Assembly: GCA_004194705.1 (NCBI GenBank)
Contig: SADC01001275.1
Span: 1,426,001-1,490,000 of the forward strand
DNA length: 64,000 nt
From: Ditylenchus dipsaci
Taxonomy: Eukaryota; Nematoda; Chromadorea; Rhabditida; Anguinidae
Reading direction: 5' to 3'
Shown: positions 10,117 through 21,570 of the stretch, piece by piece
Layout of the letters: the number at the start of each line of letters is the position of its first letter
How positions within the stretch are numbered: the first letter of the stretch is position 1
Position numbers and translations under genes: made by a program
Notes under the pieces: model-generated
The model's database searches: none
The model's input: only the letters and a program-made list of their open reading frames with translations
What the model was told of the DNA's origin: nothing

Positions 10117-11977
10117 ATGAATTACACTACTATTTCACCCATCATTACCACCACCACTGCTCGTCCTTATATGGCCACATTGAGCTTATGCCAAACAATA
10201 GTCAGTTTTGTGTCGTCCACTATAACCACTTACCTGATGTCACACTTAATCTATTGTGCCTTCTACAAAGCCAATAAATTAAAGATTAAAAGTTTTTCTA
10301 AATCTATGCTAGTCTTTATATTTTTGCATGCCTTTTGTGGCTTTGGATCTCTTCTTTGTTCCTTGGTTATATTACTTTTAAAAGGTATTGTTGTTTAAGT
10401 TTTTGACAATATATCAGAAAGAGTGAATTTTGTGAAAAAAACAATTAATGTGTATTTAGACAATACTTTCTTGAAAATTACGATGCTTTGTTACGTAACC
10501 ATAGCTCCAATTCCAGTCTTTTTTCTGACGCTTGACCGCCTATTGGCACTAAAATTTTCTACTGTTCATTTAGAAGAGATACGCCAGAGGTTATTTCTTA
10601 CAAGTATTATAGTAATTGCAGCCGTTTTGTTAGCAAGTATTGTAGTTAATGTGTTAATGTTTACGTTTGACTTGGATGATCGTGAGTTTTGAATATTTCA
10701 AATTTTTTGAACTTTATTAAAGTAATTTCAATCAAAAAGCATTTACTGAAAACTTTTCTTAAATCCAAAAAATTGACAAAATGTACATAATCATGTAGTC
10801 ACTTATTTTTTGGAAACACTATTTTGAAAGGCGAAGTGTTGGTGTCACTTAAAGGACCATAGTTTTTGCGCGCAGCGACATGTGCAAAATTTGAATTGGC
10901 GGGGACACTTCTCTTTCGTCTGGAACTATACTCTTTTGAGTCATTTCAAACGATCGTTTGGAGACAAAAGAGAAGTGCCCCCCGCCAATTCAAATTTTGC
11001 AAATGCCGCTGCGTGCGAAAATCATGGTCCTTTAAACAATTTTTAATTATCCACAGGTCAAAAATACGTTATCAACATGATATGGCTCTAAAACAGAGTT
11101 TTCATCTCAAAATTTTGAAATAGAGTACATTTGGCCAAATAAAGTATAATTTGCTCATTTTTCGGCAAAAAGTGCCAGTGCCTGTTAAGTTCTAAGCACC
11201 TAAAGTTAAGATTTTGACCTAAAATTTCAAAAATTCTAAAGATTTAAATACAGTAGAAATCTTGAAGGGAGTAGTTAACTGAAGTTGGTGTGATTTCCTC
11301 AAAAATTATTTTTAATTAGGGTGTTTGAGCACTCGAAGACCACCGGAAAATCAGAATAGTCCCCACTCTCATTCTGCGATTTCACTCTCATTTTCGAAAA
11401 CACTTGTTGAATTTTTAGTTGTTTCAACATTTCTTTTCGATTTTTTCAACATGTTATCACCGAAACATCAAAAGAGAAAATTAGTATCAAATAATTTGAG
11501 ATTTGTGAGGTGCTAAGGCCTGCAGATCGATGCTCGTCTTTTATTTAACTTAAAATTTTTAGCTTCTCAATGCACAATTTTCTTGTGTGCCTTTATGAGG
11601 AACAAAATGCTGCCAAATCTTTTAGCCAAATTTTTTTTGGTACAATAAACCTAGTGTTCAGCTGCTATTTCTTTTACGTAATTAAACAGCAGAAAACAAT
11701 GGGAATCGTATGTTTTTAAGCATGTTTTTAATCAAAAACTATTGATTTAAATATATTCAGAAAAATCGCACTGTGTATATAACTTTAGTGCTAGAAATTG
11801 CATTTATCATTCTCCCAACTTATTCTAGCTTTTTGTATTATGTTGTAAGTTTTTTCTGAAAAGTTTTATTATTTATTATTTTTATTTTTCGTTAAGATAA
11901 CAGGAGAAGGCAGTTTTGTTGTTTTGGGTTCCTATGTGACTATGTTTGTATGGTGGATGTGGCGTGCTGCAGCGTGA
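10117..11977 (+). CDS. 7TM receptor, nematode chemoreceptor-like
   Basis: Five exons are supported: 10117-10384, 10418-10681, 11563-11707, 11761-11844 and 11897-11977. Phases agree at every junction except for one base missing in the T8 run of exon 3 (about 11629-11636). The product is about 280 residues with seven hydrophobic helices: TM1 after an N-glycosylatable MNYTT start, TM2 SMLVFIFLHAFCGF, TM3 ending in FFLTLDRLLALKF (the DRY-like position), TM4, TM5 GTINLVFSCYFFYVI, TM6 TVYITLVLEIAFIILPTYSS, and TM7 after ITGEGSFVVLGSY. The LDRLLALKF motif and the LE-LP pattern in TM6 resemble nematode serpentine receptors, which sense chemicals at sensory cilia. The exact subfamily is not clear. The stop at TGA 11975 cuts TM7 short. 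A weak alternative donor near 11965 could extend it. The T8 lesion is either a sequence error or inactivation. Confidence 0.65.
10853..11031. repeat. TTAA-flanked short element (AGGACC family)
   Basis: Starts AGGACCATAG and ends with ATGGTCCT, flanked by TTAA (10849-10852, 11032-11035). Inner arms carry CAAAATTTGAATTGGCGGGG and complement. It sits in the long intron of the receptor gene. TTAA duplication is typical of piggyBac-type transposition, but no transposase is present. Confidence 0.8.
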
Positions 11978-11979
11978 TG

Positions 11980-13000
11980 TATTCCGCTACTTTGCTATGC
12001 AGAAGCCAAAAGTCTAGTGTTATAAGTGTAATAAGTGTTAATGGAATGATAACACTACAGTCACCTTTAGACTCTAGTCGAAATAATCGTTAAAAATAGT
12101 TGAAAAGACTCATTTGAAAACATTTATATAATTGTGAATGAACAATAAATAGTATAATTTTTCCGAACTTCAATAACTTTTCAATAAATTTTTTTACTGC
12201 ATAAAAAGATCCTCGACTTATACGATGCCAAATACTCCATCTTGAATGTCAACTCTAACTTGTTTGCGAAATGAAATTTTAATATAAACTACCCAGAAAA
12301 TATTTACCCTTTTTCATTATTTACCATTGGAACCATTAAGAACTTACATATTAAAGGTTTTACTTACTAAACACCAGGCAAATGGTGAATGGTTTATTTC
12401 AGAATTTCGTGCTAAACAGGAAGTTGAAAAAAGTGTTTATTTGTGGTGTTAATTGTTGTGCAACTCCCAGTTTAGAGCTGTATAAACTATTCAATTGTAT
12501 TTCTTTATTTGGAACCAATAATTTTACGTTTAGTCATGATGTTTATAAAATAAAAATTTAAAAATTTGGTGATTTTGTGGGCTAAAATTTAGCTCTGGAG
12601 GCATGAATGGGTTATTATCGACATTCTTATTTGACCCTAATAGCTGATAAACTACCAATAAGTAAAATGCCTAATTACATTTCCATAATGATCTATTTAA
12701 AAAAGCATGCCCGTGCGTTACACGGAGAAAAGGGGAATAGTGGTTTTTTTCTTTCTCGCTAATATTTTTCATGCGCTTTCTTCTAGATTTTTAAGTTTTC
12801 TGTCTAACTATTAGAAGCATTATAAGGTCATGAATATTAGATTGAACGCAAAACGTGAAAAATAGGAAGGTTAGAAAAAATTTGCTGGTCCCCCGCCTTA
12901 ACTTTTTAAAACGCACGGGCATGCCCTTTAAATCAATATTTTTGTCCATTTTTTATTTACTATATTTCACTAAAGTCTGAATCCTACAGCGAATTGCCTG
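11980..13000. other. intergenic stretch between 7TM and SPE-39-like genes
   Basis: AT-rich. Apart from the TTAA-flanked element at 12701-12927 I see nothing coding. The gap of about 1 kb argues against a tight operon with the receptor gene. Confidence 0.45.
12701..12927. repeat. TTAA-flanked short element (GCATGCCCGTGCG family)
   Basis: The ends AAAAGCATGCCCGTGCGTTA and ACGCACGGGCATGCCCT are inverted and flanked by TTAA (12697-12700, 12928-12931). A diverged relative lies at 21906-22139. Confidence 0.75.
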
Positions 13001-13016
13001 TTTATTTTTCCAGCAG
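13001..13016 (+). promoter_or_regulatory. candidate trans-splice acceptor of the SPE-39-like gene
   Basis: TTTATTTTTCCAGCAG lies 55 nt before the ATG at 13070, with no upstream coding exon in a compatible phase. In nematodes this is the usual look of a spliced-leader acceptor. Confidence 0.4.
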
Positions 13017-13069
13017 CAATTACTTCACAGCTTATCTTTTGCTGCTTTAAGTTAAAAAACCAACTGTAC

Positions 13070-16000
13070 ATGGATATTCATCGTGGCTTCAACTTTGACG
13101 ATCCTGAGGACAGCTATTGGAATGAGACTGGTGGCAGTACTTCCTTGAATGACTCTTCAAATCATGAAACAAATAATGTAAAATTTATTTTCTTTTAGCC
13201 TTTACCCTAGATTTTATATTAAGTATATTTTGAGAGCACTCCAGCTAGAACAAACCTGTCCCAAACAAATCCAAAGTGTCCAACGCATCTTTTTTGACGA
13301 TGATAGTGATTTGGAGAGCACCACTGAAATTTCATCTGCTGTTGCCAGACTTAGCAGCCAACTTGTTAAAGATTTTGAACTAACAGTGGGTCTAGTCAAT
13401 GAAAATCAAGCTACTACTTCTGAACGTTCTGGAACTTCTGATCCAGGTCTAGCGCTAAAAAAGTACAATTCAATAGAATCGGATGACCTCAGAAGTGTTA
13501 CAAGTTCAGCGGACGCAACAACGTCAAAGGTACATTAATAAGTAAAAACTCAATACAACAATTCCCAAAAAGTTTGACTCTCCGAAGGGATCCGATGCTT
13601 TTTTATTTTGATTATTCAATAATTTTGCCAGTTATATTTTGACAAGCAGGTCAACTAAAGTGCACCTACAACGCACAACTAATCAGAAAAGAGTGTTTTA
13701 GTCCCAAAAAGTATTTTTAGATATGGAATTTTTGGCTATTTTTAAACAACAAAATCCAAATAGGTAAGTAACCTTTTTAAAGTGAATTTTTTAATTTATT
13801 TTAAGGGTGTTTTTGAATCTTATATTTAAATATTATAGAGTTTAAAGGGCGCCATTACTAATATTTCGTAGTATAGTATACCCCTCGCAAAACAGCTAGT
13901 GTTTTAAACCCTCCCCAATAAGTTTTATACAGTCAAAGCTCGATTTTACGATCCCCACCTCAAGTTCGTTCCCACCTTGGGTCCGACACTTTTTCAACCC
14001 ATTTTTGAAATATTTTATCGATTCTGTTTTGACAGTCTGGTCGCAAATATCGTTAGGATTCGATTTTGCCGATCGTTTTTCAAAAACCTAAAGTTTTCAC
14101 TTTTAAAAAATCAGAACCTCGATTTAACGACCCCCTTTTGAACATTAGAGGGTCGTTAATTCGAGGTTTTGTTTTTTTAATAGCGAGAACTCTAGATTTC
14201 TGAAAAACGATCGGCGAAATCGGAATCCTTACGATATCTGCGACCAGACTGTTAAAAAAGAATCGATAAAATATTTTGAAAAAGGGGTTAAAAAAAGTGT
14301 CAGACCCTAGGTGGGAACGAACTTGAAGTGGGGTCGTTAAATCGAGGTTGACTGTATACACATCCCATCCACTGTAATCAATGAAAATGATGCTTTATTT
14401 GGCTGGTAAGCGGCCTGATACACTTTTAGGAGTGTTTATGATACCAAAGAAAATATTTTAGAGTCCCTCGAAAGCTATACGGGAGAGGATACAATACTAT
14501 CGCCAGATTTTGTTTAATTTTTCAACTATTATATCTTTCAATGCTAATTCGCTTATATAAATTTAGCTAAGCAATACTAATTCCTCTCTTTTGGAACAAA
14601 TAGTCCAACACAATGGAGCTGCGTCCATAGTCTCAGATTGCAGTTTAGGATCCTATTCCAGTGAAGTGACTGTTCAACTTGACTATTCTCGTCTAAAATC
14701 AGAACACAAGAAGCTGCAAAAACACTTTGAGGTAATTGAAGCCTTTTCAGCTGTCATGAATTTTACTTTTTGCAGACGATAAGAAAAGAGCGCTACAAGG
14801 CTATTCCAGTTTATGAAGCTGTAAAAAGACTTGGAAAATGCCAGTCTGTGTCTTTAGATCTGTACAAATCCAAACAAGACAAAACTAATTTGCTAGAAGC
14901 TGCACTGGATAGTCTGGATCATGATATTATTTGTACAGTAAGTATATTTCAAAGTTCATTTTCTTAAAAGTGACAAATGTACCCCTAAATGACTTAATCT
15001 TTTTGATTCCATATATGCAATATGGTTGAATTGACAACATGGCGCCTTTTTTTGTCGTAAATCTGGTGCCTACTTTAAATTTTGAATTTTCCACCTTATT
15101 TTAAGACAACTTGATTTTAAATTTCACACACTTATGTAACTCTGAGTCTCAGATTTTAACACTAGAAAGGCTGTGTGTACCAAACTATGCGTTTCGTGCA
15201 GAATTTCACGCTGAACACGATGGCTGAAAAATTTTACGGAAAGAGGAGAGAAAACAACGGGTAAAACAGCATCTGAAAGTAAGTAATTTTCAACTACTCC
15301 CAACCACCTGGAATTCGAGCAAAATATGGGTGGTACTCGCTCAAATTAATGCACTACTACTGGCTTTCTGGTTTGGCATTACTGGGTTGAAAATCAACAC
15401 AATTCTTTCAAAATTTATATACCGTTCGCAAAAAGCTCATCAAGAACTTGGCAATCTTCTGATATACAATTTGCACGAATATTGTGTTCAAAAATATTGA
15501 TTTCCAGCCCAGTAAACCTGAATCAGGAACGCCCATCCATGACTTGGCTGTCAGCCTACTCCTTGAATCTTGTCAAAAAGAAGAAAGATATAGTCTTACC
15601 TCTGATATAACCATCGTATCTGATGCAGTTTTGGCACGTTATATTTTTATTTCCAGGAAATGCCCTATGAAATTCTCTGTGAAATTGTAATCACTCAGAT
15701 ACAAGTTTGTCCGCAACGCGTAGCTCTGATTACGCTCTGCATTTTGAGATATTAAACACCCAGGTGGTAATTAACTTTGAGCAAGTACCACTCATATTTT
15801 GCTCAAATTCCAGGTGGTTGGGAATAGGTGAAAATTACCTATTTTCAAATGCTGTTTTACCCGCTGCTTTCCCTCTTAATTCCGAAAATTTTTTTCGACC
15901 ATCGTTTTCAGCGTGAAATTCTGCACAGAACGCATATTTTGGTACACACAGCTTTTCCCGTGTTAAATGAGCTGTAACACTTACCTGTATAATTTCAAAA

Positions 16001-19000
16001 GTTACAAGATTTACGTATTTCTATCAAAAAACCCTAGGCGAAAACTGACTTTCTTGTAATTGTAAATCTTTCAATTTTTTTAATTACACCTAAGCGTTAT
16101 AGCTCATCAGAAAGCTGAGATTTGGAGCTACACATTGATGAAAAAATTCAAACTAAATTATGTTAAAAAACAGGTAGGAAATTCAGATTTGAAACTTAGG
16201 CGCCATTTTCATGAGAAAAAGACAAAATGCGCCAAAACTTATAAACATAAACATTACAGAATATTCGTCAGGTAATCCAGGCTTTTTCAATTTTCTCGAG
16301 ACATTTTTATTTTTATTGGTCTTTTTGACGGAATTCTTTCTTTTTGAGTCTTTTTGACGGAATTTAACTCCGCTTAGCAGACTTGCTTGAAGTTTAATGT
16401 GTTTGTCTAATAAGGGAACCGCCCCAACTGTAAACTCGAATTCGAAAATTCTGGTAATGCCATCTTGTATTATGTAATGGTAATACCATCTTGTTGATTT
16501 ACCATACCGTATTTCCTCTAAAATAGCCCTCCTTCAAAAATAGCCGCCCCTCTACTTTGAGGGTCTGTATCTCGGAGCAGAGTAAATATTTTGCAAAGCT
16601 GTTTGATACGTTTTCTTAACTCCCACGAGCTCTACCGATTCCACTTTTAGATTCTTAATTTTCACCCAAAATCTCGAAATCGAATTCAAATTTTTCTGAA
16701 AATTGGAGGTTTGAATAAAATAGCCCGGGGGCTATTTTAGAGGAAATACGGTATGTAATTTCAGTATTTTTTCCAAGCAGACAAAACAAATTGGGTCTAG
16801 AGACTCAAGAAACATCAAGCCGAGAACTGCCGTGGTCCCCTGTGGAATTTTATCATTTTGCAGTCAAATTCCACTATATGGTGACACCCTAGAAGTTCGA
16901 ACCTCAGACGAGTCTGACGCTGACATTTAAATTGAAAAAAGTTGTCGGAACCAACTGGAAATCACATTTTGGGGCCTCACCATACTAAGGTTAGACTATA
17001 GTGAAATATTTTTTTGAAAATCCAAAGGCGGACCAAGACCAAAGATTGTGTCTAAATTACCCTGAATCAGCCAAAGCCACCCTTAAACGATTTTCAACCA
17101 TCCAAACAATTCTCCACCACCCATCCAAACCACCCTAAACCATCTTTGATCACATAATGATAATGTAGAGTTATTTGGGCAGTTCGAAGTTGTTGGGCTG
17201 GTTTTTTACGGTTTTATGTTCTTTTCTAATTTTGCTTTCATTTTATGGTTGAGTATGTTTTTGGACCGTCTAGAATGTATTTGGCGGTTTTGGATGGTTA
17301 TTATGGAAATATCCAAAATATCTACTAGAATAACATATACACATGAGGGTGGAAAGCGTTGAACGAAAAAAGCGTGTCTGAGGTTCATTTTCACAATACT
17401 TTTTTTAGCTGGTAAAAATTTCGTGTTAAAAAAGTGAAATTTTGAAAAATATTCTATAACATTTTGTGGTGTACACTATGTCGAGCGTCTTTTAGTGAGT
17501 CGCGACCGGCTCTAGGTGTACACTGTATCGAGATTCACTTTTAGTATCTTTTGCTTTTGGCCAACTAAATCAATTCAAATGTACACTATATCGAGGCTCG
17601 ACTGTACTGAAATTCATATAGTAAATCGACTATGCTTCACAAAATGGCCTTAATTTTAAATTCCTCTCAAGACAAAAAACGTTTGATTAAGCGAAAAAAG
17701 CATCATTTTGTCTTGAGAAGAATTTTTAAGAAAACTGAGAAGAAAACCGAGTTTTTAATTTTAAGAGCAGTTCCACATGCAAATCGACCATGCTGAACAC
17801 GAATATGGTGTCAGAATTTTAAGCTGTTATCGTGAAATTTTTTTGAAAAAATCTGCCTTGGTTCCCCTGTGGTTTTGACTCCGAATTCGTGCGATTTACC
17901 AACTTCAGAGGTCCAGAAACCCCGAGCTGCATTCGATATTGGGCACCAGTTTGATGCTATCAGATATATCAGCAAACTACTATCCAGTTTCTTTCCGAAC
18001 GGTAGCGCCTCGGGTAAAATGGCAAATTTTAAGAAAAAAGAACAATACAAAATTTGTGAATTTGGTTTAAATTGGCTAAAAGTCAAAAATTTTGCACTGA
18101 TATAATGATTCTTCACAACTATCTTGTAGAGCTACTCAAGCCGAGTAGAATGAGCTCAAATGTGTATATAAGTATGATTAAAACAACTCACTTCTATCTA
18201 TTTAAAGAAAGTGGGTCATTTTTGCAGGTTAAAAATAATTACTTAACTGTAAAAGGCCATAACTCAAAATTTTCAGGATAAATTGGTGTTTACACCTGAG
18301 AAAATATTGCTCGGAGTTAAATTTTGAGTCAATCGGTATATAACATGTATGTTAGAAAAAAAGTCGAAAAAATGTCGGTGCCAGATTCTATATAAAAAAC
18401 CTCTAAAATTATAGATTATGTCTCTTAAATAATTATAATAATTAAATAATAGGTTTATTTAATCTTACAGAAACCTTTTGAGTTTCGGTTTTTGATTCGT
18501 AGTGATGATTGTTTTGAAAAAAAAAAATAAAAAAAGTTTTCTGGATCCCAATGTGTTTACCATTTTATCGATTATTGCTAAACTAAAATCTACCAGTGCT
18601 TTAAAGAAGTTAAAAAAGCCAATACCAAAACTTCAGGTTGTCCTTTTTCTGAAAAGATCCTTGACTAACTCTCTTTTTCGTGAGATGCTAATTCTAAAAG
18701 CAACTGCAGCCGAGCACTATGTTCAATATCTTAGAGAAGCCGGAGAGCATCAAGAATTAGTCGACACATTGTTGTAAGTCGAAAATAAAAAAAAACTTGC
18801 AATATATCTAAAAAATCTAAACAAATTTTAGTGCCTTAGGAAGATGCGATGAAGCTGCTATGGTAGAATTTTCTTTAGCCTGCAGGAAACGGCAACCAGA
18901 GCAAAGGGCTCAAGCATTAAGAAAATGTCTAGTTAGCGGGTTTAGTGTGCCTGCATTATCAAATGAATGTGCTTATGTTGAAGAATATGTCAATTTGTTA

Positions 19001-19030
19001 GAAGGGATCAATCGCTTCAGCAAGAAGTAA
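13070..19030 (+). CDS. spe-39: SPE-39/VIPAS39-like, C-terminally short
   Basis: SPE-39 (VIPAS39) binds VPS33-class Sec1/Munc18 proteins and works in endosome-to-lysosome sorting; in nematodes it is also needed for sperm vesicle formation. Six exons join without lesions: 13070-13177, 13245-13529, 14567-14731, 14776-14937, 18637-18773 and 18832-19030. The start MDIHRGFNFDDPEDSYWN matches the acidic, YWN-containing N-terminus of the family. A Ser/Thr-rich linker follows, then the conserved core: PVYEAVKRLGKCQSVSLDLY, QDKTNLLEAAL, VVLFLKRSLTNSLFREMLI and the helical block ending EEYVNLLEG. The product is about 350 residues, whereas animal relatives have about 490-520. The last exon either stops at 19028 or is spliced at the GTAAAA of 19027, but I find no further exon before the opposite-strand gene at 24.2 kb. 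Introns 2 and 4 (1.0 and 3.7 kb) are packed with repeats. Family assignment rests on remembered motif similarity. Confidence 0.78.
13930..14354. repeat. pogo/Tigger-like element in SPE-39-like intron 2
   Basis: The ends CAGTCAAAGCTCGATTTTAC and GTTAAATCGAGGTTGACTG are inverted and flanked by TA (13928-13929, 14355-14356). Arms of about 200 bp include ACCTTGGGTCCGACA and complement. No coding capacity. Confidence 0.85.
15155..15966. mobile_element. fold-back element with coding-like loop, SPE-39-like intron 4
   Basis: Left arm (AACACTAGAAAGGCTGTGTG to about 15355) and right arm (about 15768 to CACACAGCTTTTCCCGTGTT) are inverted copies, sharing GCGTGAAATTCTGCAC and CCACCTGGAATT-type words. The loop of about 410 bp is not palindromic and holds a spliced ORF, annotated separately. 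No clear target duplication was identified. Confidence 0.7.
15508..15755 (+). CDS. two-exon mini-ORF captured in a fold-back element
   Basis: Exon a (15508-15615) lies between a TTTCCAG acceptor and a GTATCT donor. Exon b (15657-15755) follows a TTATTTCCAG acceptor and ends in TAA. Both are in phase 0 and the intervening intron is 41 nt. Joined, they read about 68 residues (GTPIHDLAVSLLLESC, then EMPYEILCEIVITQIQVCPQ) with ordinary amino-acid composition and no low complexity. The ORF has no start codon of its own. It has the same strand and phase as the flanking SPE-39-like exons, so it could be spliced in as an alternative, truncating 3' end. It is not part of the conserved SPE-39 core. The parent gene is not recognised. 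Capture of host exons by a fold-back element is the likeliest origin. Confidence 0.4.
16507..16751. repeat. TA-flanked short element (CCGTATTT family)
   Basis: The ends CCGTATTTCCTCTAAAATAGCC and complement are flanked by TA (16505-16506, 16752-16753). Relatives lie at 37429-37556 and 58898-61050. Confidence 0.8.
16785..18290. other. repeat fragments in SPE-39-like intron 4
   Basis: Contains pieces of the CCTTGGT/CCCCTGT family (about 16830 and 17855), a partial pogo-like element (GTGTACACTATGTCGAGCG at about 17470 and CTATATCGAGGCTCGACTG at about 17590), and an imperfect hairpin at about 17650-17740 (CTCAAGACAAAA and complement). An open frame at 17869-18105 has no supporting homology or clean splice context. 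Confidence 0.45.
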
Positions 19031-19111
19031 AATGGCTCTTTTGCATTGTTTAAAAAGGTTTTCGTTAATTCAAAAATTGGGAAATTAAGCAACTCATTAA
19101 ACAACATGATA

Positions 19112-19423
19112 CAGTCGCCTCTCGCTATAACGGCACCCCATTCCAAGTTTGCCGATCGTTTTTTGAAAAAAAGCTTGGGTTAAAAAAGCAAACATTCGAT
19201 ATAACGGCACCCCTTTTGAAAAAGGGGTGCCGTTATATCGAATGTTTGCTTTTTTAACCCAAATTTTTTTTAAACGATCGGCGAAATTGGATTCCTTACG
19301 ATATTTCCCACCAGACTGTAAAAACAGAACCGGCAAAATTATTCAAAAATTGGGTTAAAAAAGTGTCGGACCCTAGGTGGGAACGAACTTGAGGTGGGGT
19401 GCCGTTATAGCGTGAGGCGACTG
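19112..19423. repeat. pogo/Tigger-like TA-flanked element
   Basis: The ends CAGTCGCCTCTCGCTATAAC and complement (AGCGTGAGGCGACTG) are flanked by TA (19110-19111, 19424-19425). Arms contain CGTTATATCGAATGTTTGC. It lies just after the last identified SPE-39-like exon. Confidence 0.85.
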
Positions 19424-19710
19424 TAGTAATTAATTCATGCAATTAATACTTTTATTTTTATAAAAAATTAAAAAAAACTTAATTTTAAAAAATTGTGTAA
19501 AGAACATTACTGATTGAACTAGGATTCCTTACAAACAGAGTTCCTTACGAATTTGAAATTATCTTTGTTATTAATATTTTTCTGTGAAACCAACCACTTT
19601 TTAGCTGGACCGTCACTAATAAATATTAGCGGTTATCTGCTTGGAGTAATTTTTATTTATGATACACGTTTGACTCTGTGATAACGAGCGATGGTTTCTC
19701 CTGCGCTAAG

Positions 19711-21448
19711 CAGTGTTTCCAAAACACAGAACAGAATTTCGAAAACAGACACAGAATTTGTAACATCACAGAAACAGAACAGAAAACAGAATTTTTGAAA
19801 ACAGAAACAGAACAGAATTCTGTTCTGTTTCTGTTTTCAAACAGAAACATAACAGAATTCTGTTCTGTTTCTGTTTTCAAAAAATTCTGTTTTCTGTTCT
19901 GTTTCTGTGATTGAAAAATTCTGTTTTCTGTTCTGTTTCTGTGATGAAACAAATTCTGTTTTATGTTCTGTTTCTGTGATCGAACAGTCAAGCAGTTTAT
20001 ATTAATATTTAACTGATTGCTACATACAACCCAAACATTTTTCATCTGCTCTCTTAAACGCTTCGATCAACAGATACTCCCACAGACCCACCTCCCACAA
20101 TCCCACAGTTGATACCTCGCCTACCACATACATTCTTTATTGAAACAAAAGCAGACAAAGCAATTACAACTTTACGCACTCTTCTCGAACAACAAGTTGC
20201 AATAAACGATAAGTTGCGAATTCAACAGGTCCAGTTCAGTCCGATTTCTTGATTTCGTGTAGCCAAGCCGACCAATGAGAAAACGCGTTCGATTGGTGCG
20301 CTCGTCGCAGGGACAGACAAAAACCTCCAAGGCGAGTGTAGCGATTGATTGGTATTCCTTGAAGCAAAAACAGTTTGTTGATAATTTTGCACTGTCAAAT
20401 CAAAGCTTACAGTATATAGCAAGGCAGACCAATACTTGAGAACATCTATGAGAGTATTTGAAGAGGCTCTTGCTGCTGTCTCACGCTTGAGGACGTCACC
20501 GATCCAGGATTTTACGCTAGCATGGACTCCATGGCTAGAGTTGGCTGGATAAAGAGAATAACAGTGACATTTTCATACCTCCACATTTAAATTCAACGCT
20601 GTAAATAGAGCTCGCATCAACGGATGAACGAACATGCTTATCGAATATCCCGATATGGCTAGAGCAGACGTAAGAGCTTCTTGAATTTTTTCGCTCCTAA
20701 AAACGGTAGTAGGACAAGTCATGCGGTTAGATTGAAAGTGACCCACTTTGTTCTCGGCGTCAAGGTGATGTCGAACCTTCTTAACTTCGCTGCTGGTTGC
20801 TCTTTGTTCGATGCCTCTTCCTCCAATGATACGAAAGTGTGCTTGCCATAGATGGATGCTTGAAAACCTGCCAAAAAATATGTAGTTGACATGAGACACA
20901 GAATAAAAATCGAATACCTGTTTACATTCTCGGCAAACCACGATTGTACAGCCCGTAGCATCGATCTCCTCGGTGAAGTTGCTCCAAATTTGTCCACGAC
21001 GGCTTACTACTCTTGCTTTGCTCCCGACACTTGATTGCGACAAAGGCGAACTTTCAGCAGTACTTGACATTGGGTCCTGAAAGATGAAAAATAATCATCG
21101 AAGCTCGGAAATAAAAAACTTTTGAGCAATAAATAGTAACGAAAAAAGGATCGGTTTGGGCAGGGAACATAACATAAAACAGAATTTGTTTCATCACAGA
21201 AACAGAACAGAAAACAGAATTTTTTCATCACAGAAACAGAACAGAAAACAGAATTTTTTCATCACAGAAACAGAACAGAATTCTGTTCTGTTTCTGTTTG
21301 AAAACAGAAACAGAACAGAATTCTGTTATGTTTCTGTTTGAAAACAGAAACATAACAGAATTCTGTTCTGTTCTGTTTTCAAAAAAATTCTGTTTTATGT
21401 GTTACTTCTGTTATGTTCTTATTCTGTTTCTGTGTTTTGGAAACACTG
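19711..21448 (-). mobile_element. hAT element with ACAGAA subterminal arrays
   Basis: The termini CAGTGTTTCCAAAACACAG and CTGTGTTTTGGAAACACTG are perfect inverted repeats. An 8-bp target duplication GCGCTAAG flanks it exactly (19703-19710, 21449-21456), diagnostic of hAT transposition. Inside each end, about 250 bp consist of tandem and inverted copies of CAGAACAGAA/CAGAAACAGA. At 1738 bp it is short for a hAT element because the transposase middle is deleted. Confidence 0.93.
20222..21070 (-). pseudogene. hAT transposase remnant, BED finger plus hATC end
   Basis: The minus-strand ATG at 21070 opens MSSTAESSPLSQSS, followed by a BED zinc finger. The finger is split by an intron: GQIWSNFTEE, then CRECKQ (20940s), and after an acceptor near 20875 VFKHPSMASTLSYHWRKRH, giving the C-x2-C and H-x4-H ligands. 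The catalytic RNase H-like core is absent. The frame resumes near 20420 with SVPATSAPIERVFSLVG (20330-20270), the hAT C-terminal dimerisation motif. The finger would bind the element ends, and the hATC region dimerises the transposase. With the core gone the copy is non-autonomous. Confidence 0.85.
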
Positions 21449-21570
21449 GCGCTAAGGCATACGCATAAGTTTTAAAATGCAAAAAGGAGTAAAATTAAAA
21501 ATGTGTAAGAAATCCGGTTGGTAAGGAATCTTATGTAAAGAGTCCTGTTTTAACCTTATTTCTCTGTTAA

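Noticed and set aside
11320..11504. Open exon-like stretch in the 7TM gene intron, in phase with exon 2
   Set aside because: It joins in phase to exon 2 but leaves phase 0, which does not fit the next exon, and its Ser/Pro-rich content does not belong in a 7TM core. Skipping it gives a consistent receptor.
13015..13069. Reading 13015-13177 as the last exon (TM7 tail) of the 7TM receptor
   Set aside because: It can be joined through a weak GTGCTG donor and looks membrane-like (SQLIFCCFKLKN), but the same exon starts the SPE-39-like protein, and the tract before it looks like a trans-splice acceptor.
17869..18105. 78-codon ORF in SPE-39-like intron 4
   Set aside because: Overlaps repeat fragments, no clean splice pair, and an antisense ORF of similar length exists over the same bases.
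18502..18636. Upstream extension of the SPE-39-like exon at 18637
   Set aside because: It is open but lysine-rich intron-like sequence. The TTCAG acceptor at 18632-18636 joins conserved core residues directly.
19653..20045. 130-codon minus-strand ORF
   Set aside because: It consists of translated ACAGAA repeats in the hAT end.
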